Assembly: GCA_003175865.1 (NCBI GenBank)
Contig: PSRF01000026.1
Coordinates: 1-12,077, forward strand
From: Blastocatellia bacterium
GTDB lineage: Bacteria > Acidobacteriota > Blastocatellia > Pyrinomonadales > Pyrinomonadaceae
DNA: 12,077 nt
Direction: 5' to 3'
Both the position numbers and the translations under genes were made by a program. Under the pieces are notes generated by a model. It saw nothing but the letters and a program-made list of their open reading frames with translations. It ran no database searches and was not told the DNA's origin. This document shows, piece by piece, positions 1 to 6,433 of this stretch. Within the stretch, counting starts at the first letter, position 1; every line of letters starts with the position of its first letter.

Positions 1-352
1 AAGCGATTACGATGCGTCGCAAATCTTCGCACACAAAAATGTCAACGGTTTGAATTGGTGAGCTCTTGGCTCGAGTCATTCGTGTCGGATCTGCAGGACG
101 ATCGGACAACAACAAATCGACATCAGCCCTGATTTCACTCTTAGCATCATCGGGTAAATTCAATTCGTTAACAGCAACTGGATGCGGCAGCAGACCCATT
201 TCGGTGTCGAGATAGATGTTCCAGATGAAACCAATATCGAGTAACAGGTAGGCCGTTTCATCAAAGACGAGGTAACCTCTGATAGTTGCCCCAACCACGT
301 GTGCGATAACGTGATCCTGGTGCGTTGAAGTCGTCAGCGGTATCCAGGCCAT
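1..352 (-). CDS. Hypothetical protein, C-terminus beyond the window edge
   Basis: An open minus-strand frame runs without a stop from an ATG at 352 down to base 1, giving about 117 codons of a partial protein. It begins MAWIPLTTSTHQDHVIAHVV and continues with GYLVFDETAYLLLDIGFIW, later TRMTRAKSSPIQTVDIFVCE. An in-frame TGA two codons upstream of the ATG rules out a longer start. A possible Shine-Dalgarno (aaggag) lies about 13 nt upstream, farther than usual. No signal peptide or membrane helix is obvious, and the mix of charged and hydrophobic residues looks like a soluble protein. I do not recognise the family. It reads in the same direction as the MFS gene, separated from it by an inverted repeat. 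The uninterrupted frame and protein-like composition support a real gene. Confidence 0.6.
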   Translation of the reverse strand, partial: MAWIPLTTSTHQDHVIAHVVGATIRGYLVFDETAYLLLDIGFIWNIYLDTEMGLLPHPVAVNELNLPDDAKSEIRADVDLLLSDRPADPTRMTRAKSSPIQTVDIFVCEDLRRIVIA

Positions 353-402
353 CGATCAGTGCAAACTCCTTACCCTTTAGTAATGGCGTTCAATGGTCTT
401 CA

Positions 403-521
403 CAAGCTCTTCTGTCGGACCGCGTACGTCTCGTGCGCTTATGCTGGTTGAACATCATACATGCGAGGTGCACTAATCCAGCCAGGCGCAGGAGACGTAC
501 GCGGTCCGACAGAAGAGCTTG
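403..521. repeat. Long inverted repeat, 36-nt arms, REPIN/MITE-like
   Basis: The left arm 403-438 and right arm 486-521 are reverse complements over 36 nt with a single mismatch (near 433/491). They are separated by a 47-nt unrelated spacer. The arm core is gtcggaccgcgtacgtctc. The element fills most of the gap between the partial gene at 1-352 and the 3' end of the MFS gene, and any open frame through it looks accidental. Its sequence differs from the REP palindromes at 4.6, 5.7 and 6.4 kb, so it is another family. It could act as a bidirectional mRNA 3' stabiliser or terminator, but no strong T-tract follows either arm. Confidence 0.85.
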
Positions 522-568
522 TCTGGTTCAGTCAACGGTATTTACTAAAGGGCACGTTCGAAACCGAC

Positions 569-1834
569 TTATCCCTCGTAATTCATCAAACTCTTCGAAC
601 GCACTGCCGCGACGCAAGCGCTCAACAGTGAACCAAGTCCGCCGATCACAACTGACAGCGGTGCACCAATGAAACCTGCCACGACTCCCGCTTCGAGTTC
701 ACCCAACTGCGGTCCACCCATGAAGAACATCATATTAATCGAGGTCATCCGACCACGCAGATGATTTGGCGTTGCGAGTTGTCGAATGGTTTGACGAACT
801 ACTGTACTAACCGTGTCCGCAGCGCCTGTGAGTGCCAACATCAATAACGAGAGCCAGAACACGCGTGACAGACCAAATCCTACAGTTGCCAATCCATAGA
901 TCGCGACACAAATGACAACGGTTCGACCCTGCTGCTTGAAGCTGCCCAGACGAGCGAGCATCAAACCAGTTATTACTGATCCTGTTGCCGGAGCCGCTGC
1001 AAGTATGCCGTAACCGCGTGCGGAGACTTGCAGTACCTCCTTCGCAAAAATCGGCAATAGCAGTGTCGCTGACGCGAAGAAAGTCGCTGCAAAATCCAAC
1101 GTCATGGTTTGCACAATGATTGGTGTCTGCCAAACAAATCTGAATCCTTCCTTCAGTGCACTGAAGCTCAACGCGTCGCGTCGCTCACCTTGTCTCTCAG
1201 GACTTCCACTCGCCCGCATCAGCAACAATGCGATGATCACTGCCAGGAATGACGCAGCATTCAACACGTAGATAATTGCGGGTCCACTCTCAGCCAAAAG
1301 CACTCCTGCCAATGCTGGTCCACCAATGGTCGCAACGTTGAAGACGATCAATCCCAAGCTTACCGCGTTTGGAAAATCCTCAGCCGGAACCAGCGCAGGC
1401 ATCAACGATTGTCTCGCGGGTATGTCAAATGCGGTAGCAGCTGAAGCGAGCGCGCTGAGTATGTAAATCGGCCAAGCCGTTTTCAGTCCGCCAAACGTGG
1501 CGATCCCAAGAAGTGCGGCGCTGAGGAGCATCACAGTTTGAGTCGCGATCATTAGCTTCTTTCGATTGAACGCATCAGCAACAACACCTCCGGCGAGTGA
1601 ACATAAGATCACCGGTAGGCCTCGAAACAAACCAACGAGTCCAAGAGCGAAAGCTGACTTCGTGATCAGATAAACGTGCCAGTTGATCGCAACAGACTGC
1701 ATTTGCGAACCCGTGACAGAAACGATTTGTCCCATCCAGAGCAGACGAAAGTCGCGATGTCGTAATGAAGCAAAAGCGGATTGACGATTACGTGAGGTCT
1801 TATGGATGTCTTCGGTAAGTTGGGGACTCGCCAT
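569..1834 (-). CDS. MFS exporter, EntS/transmembrane secretion effector-like (MFS_3)
   Basis: A 421-residue inner-membrane protein of the major facilitator superfamily, with hydrophobic segments consistent with 12 helices. The N-terminal stretch FASLRHRDFRLLWMGQIVSV, followed by GSQMQSVAINWHVYLIT, is characteristic of the PF05977 'transmembrane secretion effector' group that includes the enterobactin exporter EntS. MFS motif A appears as GGVVADAFNRKK at about residues 82-93. The C-terminal GELEAGVVAGFIGAPLSVVI is also typical, and the length is normal for an intact gene. The ATG at 1834 has no clear Shine-Dalgarno but places the conserved N-terminus correctly. The gene starts 33 nt after the stop of the radical SAM gene on the same strand, so the two are probably cotranscribed. 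Export of a small molecule is inferred from the family; the substrate is unknown. Confidence 0.9.
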   Translation of the reverse strand: MASPQLTEDIHKTSRNRQSAFASLRHRDFRLLWMGQIVSVTGSQMQSVAINWHVYLITKSAFALGLVGLFRGLPVILCSLAGGVVADAFNRKKLMIATQTVMLLSAALLGIATFGGLKTAWPIYILSALASAATAFDIPARQSLMPALVPAEDFPNAVSLGLIVFNVATIGGPALAGVLLAESGPAIIYVLNAASFLAVIIALLLMRASGSPERQGERRDALSFSALKEGFRFVWQTPIIVQTMTLDFAATFFASATLLLPIFAKEVLQVSARGYGILAAAPATGSVITGLMLARLGSFKQQGRTVVICVAIYGLATVGFGLSRVFWLSLLMLALTGAADTVSTVVRQTIRQLATPNHLRGRMTSINMMFFMGGPQLGELEAGVVAGFIGAPLSVVIGGLGSLLSACVAAVRSKSLMNYEG

Positions 1835-1867
1835 CGAAGAATAAATTACATGTTTGATCCTTCGTAC

Positions 1868-3364
1868 TCAAACCTCCAATGGAATTCCAAACGACTCGTT
1901 CAACTTACGAAAGTGATAACCCAACGCTGCCAGTCGCAACAATTCGGGCATTCGATTGCGATGTTCGCGGAATGACTTCAGAAAAAAGCGCCAGAACTCG
2001 CCTCTCCCTGAATCAATGACGCCTAGTTTCACTGCGACGCGTGTGAAAGCAGTAACGGCTTTCATAAAGGAATAATTGAGTGATTCAGGCGCAACGTGCG
2101 AAGTCCGCTTCATCGAGTCTAACGCGCGCTGATAATACTCGCGCGGTTTGTAGATCGTGCACATGATTGATTGATAACCGGCAATTAGTGTTTGCACGTC
2201 CATCTTCGTAACAAAGTTCACTGTGCAGACTGTGTTATTTCCAGATGCGTCTTCACCTAGAAGTCGTCCCTCCCGTTCAAGTCGTTTCCACAGTTGAGTA
2301 TCAGGTAGAGCATTTAGCAAACCAACCATCGCCATTGGGATCGCACTTTCCCGAATGAACTTGATCTGGCGTTCGAAAATGTCGGCAGGATCGTTATCAA
2401 AGCCAACGATAAAGCCAGCCATCACTTCAATGCCGTAGCTTTGAATCCTCTTTACTGAGTTCAATAGATTGCCGCGGTTCTGACTCTTCTGCGCTTCCTT
2501 AAGACTTTCTTCGACAGGAGTTTCTATGCCCAGGAATACTCGACGGAAGCCGGCGCCTTGCATCTGCCTCAACAAATCCTCATCGTCAGCAAGATTGACA
2601 CTCGCTTCAGTCAAGAACGAAAAGGGGTAACCATGTTTCCTTTGCCATTCAGCAAGATGTGGCATCAGTTGTCGGACATTCTTCTTGTTACCGATGAAGT
2701 TATCATCGACTATAAAAAGTAGTCCCCTCCATCCAAGAGCAAGTAACGCATCGAGTTCAGCAAGTACTTGCTGATTACTCTTGGTCCGCGGTACACGTCC
2801 ATAGATCTCAATGATGTCGCAAAACTCGCACGAGAAGGGACATCCGCGCGAGTACTGAATAGACATTGCACTGTAGTTTTTGAAATCAACGAGTCCGAAA
2901 TCAGGGCAGGGTGTTAGTGATAACGGCGGTCGCTCAGGGGCTTTGTAAGACCTCTTCTCTGTTCCGAGAGCGAGATCAGAGACAAACTGAGGAATCGTTG
3001 TTTCAGCTTCACCGAGAAACAGGTGATCCGCATCCGGCAAATCTTCGATCGTACTAGTCACGTACGGTCCACCTAACACGACTTTCTTGCCAAGACCTTT
3101 TGAACGTCGCACAACCTGGTGCAACGATTTCTTCTGGGAAAGCATGCCGGTCACGAAAACCATATCGGCCCATTTTATGTCAGAGTCTTTGAGGGTGCAG
3201 ACATTGAGGTCGACCAGCCGACGCTCCCATGAGTTTGGCAAGAGTGAGGAAACAGTCATTAATCCCAGTGGTGGAAATAGTGAACGGCGTCCTTCAAACG
3301 GTAGTGCATGGCGAAAACTCCAATAGGTCTCCGGAAACTCCGGATTTACAAGCAGTATCCTCAC
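1868..3364 (-). CDS. B12-binding-type radical SAM protein with DUF4070-like C-terminus
   Basis: A 498-residue cytoplasmic radical SAM enzyme. Residues 1-130 form a cobalamin-binding-like Rossmann domain ([20 protein letters not shown], later [10 protein letters not shown] and FLGEAE). The radical SAM domain follows, with the [4Fe-4S] cysteines C175, C179 and C182 in [19 protein letters not shown], then [23 protein letters not shown] and GFIVGFDND. The last third fits DUF4070. Like others of this group, the N-terminal domain lacks an obvious DxHxxG cobalamin-ligand motif. The start is GTG at 3364, with gaggtg about 5 nt upstream. Relatives include the hopanoid C-2 methylase HpnP and many uncharacterised enzymes. 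I cannot separate these by eye, so no symbol is given. It is the upstream member of a likely operon with the MFS exporter. Confidence 0.88.
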   Translation of the reverse strand: MRILLVNPEFPETYWSFRHALPFEGRRSLFPPLGLMTVSSLLPNSWERRLVDLNVCTLKDSDIKWADMVFVTGMLSQKKSLHQVVRRSKGLGKKVVLGGPYVTSTIEDLPDADHLFLGEAETTIPQFVSDLALGTEKRSYKAPERPPLSLTPCPDFGLVDFKNYSAMSIQYSRGCPFSCEFCDIIEIYGRVPRTKSNQQVLAELDALLALGWRGLLFIVDDNFIGNKKNVRQLMPHLAEWQRKHGYPFSFLTEASVNLADDEDLLRQMQGAGFRRVFLGIETPVEESLKEAQKSQNRGNLLNSVKRIQSYGIEVMAGFIVGFDNDPADIFERQIKFIRESAIPMAMVGLLNALPDTQLWKRLEREGRLLGEDASGNNTVCTVNFVTKMDVQTLIAGYQSIMCTIYKPREYYQRALDSMKRTSHVAPESLNYSFMKAVTAFTRVAVKLGVIDSGRGEFWRFFLKSFREHRNRMPELLRLAALGYHFRKLNESFGIPLEV

Positions 3365-3468
3365 GTGGTCACCTCAGTTGATTCTTATAGAAATATTGGA
3401 GCAGACGGCGAAGTACTTTAGACTAATTCGAGCCCGAGTGGGTAATAGTTGTGTAAAAATCTTGAGGA

Positions 3469-4593
3469 TTAGGAGTGGCGTGCTTGCCAGTATTTGTCGT
3501 GAATCCACTTCGCCCAACTCCAAAAACGCCCTTGTTTCACTGTTGCACCGTCAGATTCACTTAGATCTTGTCTAATAAAGAGTGTTCCCGGTCCGCCTTC
3601 ATCGATCACCATCATTAGTTCGTGACTGTACGTGACAGAAGGTTCGCGTCCTGCAATTTCCAGAGCGAGGTTTGCAGCGGCGACCTCAGCCTGATGCACG
3701 GCCATGTGCGCCATCTTGGGGCCGGTGAAGTTGACACAGTCTCCCGCTGCGTAAACTCTATCGCACTTCTGCACACGCATGGTGTTGTCGACGTTTAAAT
3801 AGCCCTCATTGCCAACTGTCGGCTGAAGTGTCCGCGAGACTGCCGAGCCGCGGAAGGGTGGGACTAACATCAACAGTCGATAGTTAATGTTATGACCATT
3901 TTTGCTAATCAGAGTTTCAGGAGTCACTCGCTCAACGGGAAATTCCGAAAGAAATTCGATGGAGTGATCTTCCAACGTCGTTCGGAGGGCATGTGCAATT
4001 GCTGAATCACCGAGTTGGTAGCCCGGTGGATCGGGACTGACGATGGTTACGCGCGGACGTTCTGAGCGAGATTCCAACAAACGCGCTAGGGCAAAAGCTG
4101 TTTCATAAACAGGAACGGGCAAACGCGCACCGCAACACTGTCCGATTACTGCACGGCCGCCACTAAAACTCTTGATTGCCGCACCAAATTCAACAGCGCT
4201 GTCAATCGTCAGCAGGTGATGCGCATACTCGAAAAAACCAGGCACTTCTTCTGTGGCAAGTCGTCTTCCGAGCGCAAACAGCAAATAGTCGTACGTAAGA
4301 ACGCCTTCAACCTCGCCACGGGCCATTAAGACTTTATTCGCATCCGGCTCAATACGGGCGACTTCGCCTTGAATAAATCTGATGCGACGATCGAGCATTG
4401 CATCCCGCAAGTCGAAAGAAACGTCAGAGGGCTCACTCTTCCCAAAAGCTACATCAACTAAGCCAGGATAAAAGACGAAGGATCTGTCGCGTGAGACAAG
4501 CGTAATCTGATGTTCTTCGGCCAGAGATTGAGCCAATCGCTCCGCCGCGACAACTCCACTAAACCCGCCGCCAAGTATTAGAACGTTAGCCAT
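3469..4593 (-). CDS. FAD-dependent pyridine-nucleotide/quinone oxidoreductase (SQR/NDH-2 superfamily)
   Basis: A 374-residue flavoprotein from the ATG at 4593. The dinucleotide-binding motif GGGFSG is at residues 8-13 (NVLILGGGFSGVVAAERLAQ). The second FAD-contacting motif, YAAGDCVNFTGPKMAHMAVH, is at about 281-300. The protein ends with a basic aromatic tail (FWSWAKWIHDKYWQ) that could attach it to the membrane face. The fold and length fit the sulfide:quinone reductase/NDH-2 group. There is a vicinal cysteine pair C153-C154 (GQCCGA) near where SQR carries a redox cysteine, but no cysteine in the last 88 residues, so a canonical SQR mechanism is doubtful. An in-frame GTG at 4632 would add 13 residues encoded largely by a REP element, so ATG 4593 is preferred. 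The good Shine-Dalgarno ggaggag (4624-4630) lies 30 nt upstream, beyond the REP hairpin. Confidence 0.85.
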   Translation of the reverse strand: MANVLILGGGFSGVVAAERLAQSLAEEHQITLVSRDRSFVFYPGLVDVAFGKSEPSDVSFDLRDAMLDRRIRFIQGEVARIEPDANKVLMARGEVEGVLTYDYLLFALGRRLATEEVPGFFEYAHHLLTIDSAVEFGAAIKSFSGGRAVIGQCCGARLPVPVYETAFALARLLESRSERPRVTIVSPDPPGYQLGDSAIAHALRTTLEDHSIEFLSEFPVERVTPETLISKNGHNINYRLLMLVPPFRGSAVSRTLQPTVGNEGYLNVDNTMRVQKCDRVYAAGDCVNFTGPKMAHMAVHQAEVAAANLALEIAGREPSVTYSHELMMVIDEGGPGTLFIRQDLSESDGATVKQGRFWSWAKWIHDKYWQARHS

Positions 4594-4595
4594 TC

Positions 4596-4682
4596 TGGAG
4601 TGCGCTGACTCTGTCAGCGCTTTCTCCTCCACATCCTCTAAAATCGTCGCGTAATAGCGCTGACAGAGTCAGCGCACTCCAA
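4596..4682. repeat. REPIN: two facing REP palindromes
   Basis: Two copies of a 19-nt perfect palindrome, gcgctgac-tct-gtcagcgc (4602-4620) and its reverse complement (4658-4676), face each other. Each is flanked on the outside by the same tetranucleotide-like tag ggagt/actcc, and a 37-nt spacer separates them. Outward tags with paired hairpins are the defining layout of a REPIN, the mobile unit of REP sequences mobilised by RAYT transposases. The left REP abuts the start codon of the FAD oxidoreductase, and the right REP lies a few bases from the stop codon of the universal stress protein. The same REP flanks the RAYT gene about 1.1 kb away, which probably identifies the cognate transposase family. 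Confidence 0.92.
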
Positions 4683-4688
4683 AAAGGA

Positions 4689-5147
4689 TCACGCCACCTT
4701 CTTCGGCATTCGCGCCACTTCAACAGAACACTTCGCGTGTGACACAACGCCTTGCGAAACCGAACCCAGCAAGAACCTTTCCCACGCATTGTAACCATGC
4801 GAACCGAGCACGATTAGATCAGCATCCCATGATTCTGCCTCTTCAAGGATCACATTCTTCGGTGGACCAACAACAAATTTGCTCTCCACAGTCACTCCTG
4901 CGGAGATCTTTTTTGTTAGTTGGTCTACAGCATGAGTAACTATTTTCCGAGCATTCTCACGTCCTGCTTCTTCGATCTCTTCGACATAACGCGGTGGCAG
5001 AGCCCACGCTTCTGGCGTCGGCGGCAATGGCATCTCAAACGCGGACAGAACGCGAATAATGGTTCCTTCCGGCCACGGTCGTTCCGCGACTTCCTCAATC
5101 GCCGCATCACTGCACGGCGAGCCATCAACAGCTAACAAAACTCTCAT
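4689..5147 (-). CDS. Universal stress protein (UspA family)
   Basis: A 152-residue cytoplasmic protein with a single UspA domain spanning its whole length. The N-terminal strand MRVLLAVDGSPCSDAAIEEV carries the usual nucleotide-contacting Asp. Near the C-terminus, VLGSHGYNAWERFLLGSVSQ matches the ATP-binding signature G-x2-G-x9-G-(S/T), so this is predicted to be an ATP-binding rather than an ATP-independent Usp. The start is ATG at 5147, 4-5 nt after a strong ggaggg Shine-Dalgarno. A GTG one codon upstream is too close to that site. The ATG overlaps the TGA of the preceding membrane-protein gene by one base (TGATG), implying translational coupling. A REPIN follows the stop immediately. Confidence 0.93.
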   Translation of the reverse strand: MRVLLAVDGSPCSDAAIEEVAERPWPEGTIIRVLSAFEMPLPPTPEAWALPPRYVEEIEEAGRENARKIVTHAVDQLTKKISAGVTVESKFVVGPPKNVILEEAESWDADLIVLGSHGYNAWERFLLGSVSQGVVSHAKCSVEVARMPKKVA

Positions 5148-5545
5148 CACACCCTCCTCACGTAAGGATGATGAATGTGGCTGTGATGAAATTTATCCAT
5201 CACGCCAGTTACCAAGAACAAAAATGCCGGGCTTGTGAATACAACGAAGGCCCAACCGTCAGGCAAACTTCCAGCTATCAAAGCACACGCGAAATAAAAG
5301 CCAATCAAGCTTCCAATACTGATTAGACTTCCTTCCAATTCATGTTTCCACGAGACGAGCATGCCAAGAACAACGCCAACGGGAAACAGTGCCAATCCGG
5401 CGAGGTCACGCACCCGAATGGGTACCGAATTGTTTTCTCCGATAATGAAAAGAGCGAGAACGGCGATTACCGCAAGACTAGACCCACGAGCTAACCAACG
5501 GATGGTTTTAACCCAAGACTCATAACTAAAAACATGCGAATGCAT
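5147..5545 (-). CDS. Small four-helix membrane protein of unknown function
   Basis: A 132-residue protein from the ATG at 5545, which has a strong Shine-Dalgarno (gaaggaggg, 5-nt spacing). An in-frame ATG at 5701 would add 52 hydrophilic, poorly protein-like residues and is rejected. Four hydrophobic helices are visible at about residues 21-38, 48-66, 73-94 and 98-115, so it should be an inner-membrane protein. The first is SLAVIAVLALFIIGE; the IIGE end of this helix recalls a small uncharacterised membrane family (DUF7670-like, from memory and uncertain). The C-terminus is basic and histidine-rich (KFHHSHIHHPYVRRV), a possible metal-binding tail. Its stop codon overlaps the start of the universal stress protein, so the two products are likely made together. 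No function is known. Confidence 0.8.
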   Translation of the reverse strand: MHSHVFSYESWVKTIRWLARGSSLAVIAVLALFIIGENNSVPIRVRDLAGLALFPVGVVLGMLVSWKHELEGSLISIGSLIGFYFACALIAGSLPDGWAFVVFTSPAFLFLVTGVMDKFHHSHIHHPYVRRV

Positions 5546-5715
5546 ACTCACCCTCCTTCGCTGACAGCGGAACACACGCTGGTTTGGTGCCACGCTGATC
5601 GAAGCAAATGGAAAATTGCAGGAGTCGTGCCAGTTAGATTTATATGAATTTGCTTGGAAAAAGAGATCTTCGCGGAGAGATGTGGTGGGAGTTTTCACCA
5701 ATGTGGGGACTTTTT

Positions 5716-5742
5716 TGGAGTGCGCTGACTCTGTCAGCGCTT
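5716..5742. repeat. REP palindrome, left flank of the RAYT unit
   Basis: A single REP with the tag ggagt at 5717-5721 and the 19-nt palindrome at 5722-5740. Tag and palindrome are identical to the copies in the REPIN at 4.6 kb. It lies 15 nt beyond the stop codon of the RAYT reading frame, with its tag pointing away from that gene. Confidence 0.9.
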
Positions 5743-5756
5743 TTACCCGCTAAAGT

Positions 5757-6296
5757 TCAATAGTCATCAGGGACATGAAGTTGGTCGATTTTGAAGCCAT
5801 ATATTGATTTCCTGACCGCTGGTGAAACGACCTGCTCAAACCACTGTGCCGAACACCACCGATAATGATTCGCCACCGGGACAAGACCGTGCTTAACCGC
5901 GTTTTGATGAACATAGTTAAGTCTCGCGAGATAAGAGCGCTGAAATGTCAGCTTTGTATCCCAATAGTTGTATCAAACTCGGCGGCCCTCGAGGGTATCC
6001 AATTTGTTAAGCAATCGCGCGGACTCATCGTGCAAGTGCTTCAGATATTTTTCGAGAGACACTGTTGCTCCAGCGCTACGGATTACCATGTGATAGTGGT
6101 TTATAAAAGCAGCCCAAGCCTCTAACTGCCAATGGTAATCTTTAGCGAGCCTTAGCAGAGTGCCCTCAAGTAAATCCAATCTTTCAGACCCGAAAAAGAA
6201 GTGTTGTTTATGAAGAGTTGCGCCCGTTACAAAATAGACGCCGTATTTGTCGAGCCGGTGAATCGGAGCGTGAGGCCAATCGGCTTTTGGGATCAT
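5757..6296 (-). pseudogene. REP-associated tyrosine transposase (RAYT), one internal stop
   Basis: Reading from the ATG at 6296 (aagggg about 7 nt upstream) gives 107 residues, then a TGA at 5973-5975. The same frame continues for 71 more sense codons to a TGA at 5757. The IS200-like Y1 transposase fold is evident: YFVTGATLHKQHFF near residues 21-34 and the HUH motif HYH at 67-69 (FINHYHMVI). After the internal stop come YNYWDTKLTFQRSYLARLNY and VHQNAVKHGLVPVANHYRWC. Related RAYTs, from memory, have Trp (VWYN) at the stop position, so a single TGG-to-TGA change explains the break. The probable catalytic tyrosine (in SYLARLNY) lies beyond the stop, so the truncated product should be inactive. 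Everything else is intact, so the lesion looks recent, or is a sequencing error. Confidence 0.9.
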
Positions 6297-6396
6297 GAGG
6301 AATCCCCTTTCTGTAATGTGAGTGTGTATCTCTTTACGCCCCCTAGGTGACGGTTGTCAATCTCTGGGGCGATGGCAATCAATCAATGCTGCGGAG

Positions 6397-6431
6397 AAAA
6401 GCGCTGACAGAGTCAGCGCAGCGCACTCCAA
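6397..6431. repeat. REP palindrome variant, right flank of the RAYT unit
   Basis: The palindrome gcgctgacagagtcagcgc at 6401-6419 is followed by an extra agcgc (6420-6424) before the actcc tag (6426-6430). The other three copies lack these five bases. The duplication probably arose by slippage at the gcgc end. The element is in inverse orientation to the copy at 5716-5742 and ends 3-4 nt from the stop codon of the NapC-type cytochrome gene. Confidence 0.88.
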
Positions 6432-6433
6432 AA

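Larger units (their letters stand above)
5716..6431. mobile_element. RAYT gene bracketed by facing REPs
   Basis: The RAYT pseudogene sits between two REPs of one family (5717-5740 and 6401-6430) that face each other with their ggagt/actcc tags outermost. This is the geometry of the short REPIN at 4596-4682, with a spacer of about 660 nt in place of 37 nt. RAYT genes are usually flanked by their own REPs, and the full symmetry suggests the whole 0.7-kb block could have moved as one unit. It lies between the NapC-type cytochrome gene and the membrane protein/Usp pair. No target-site duplication was identified. Confidence 0.75.

Noticed and set aside
325..672. Plus-strand open frame of 115 codons
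   Set aside because: It crosses the inverted repeat 403-521 and the end of the MFS gene in antisense, has a basic, Ser/Arg-rich composition and shows no domain.
4639..4655. Small RNA or gene in the REPIN spacer
   Set aside because: The spacer is only 37 nt and shows no promoter, terminator or codon structure.
5546..5701. 52-residue N-terminal extension of the small membrane protein
   Set aside because: The ATG at 5545 has a strong Shine-Dalgarno, and the extension is hydrophilic with no protein-like pattern.
5973..5975. TGA read as tryptophan (recoded genetic code)
   Set aside because: Other genes in the window end cleanly at TGA (for example the Usp and NapC-type genes) and use TGG for Trp, so a nonsense mutation is simpler.
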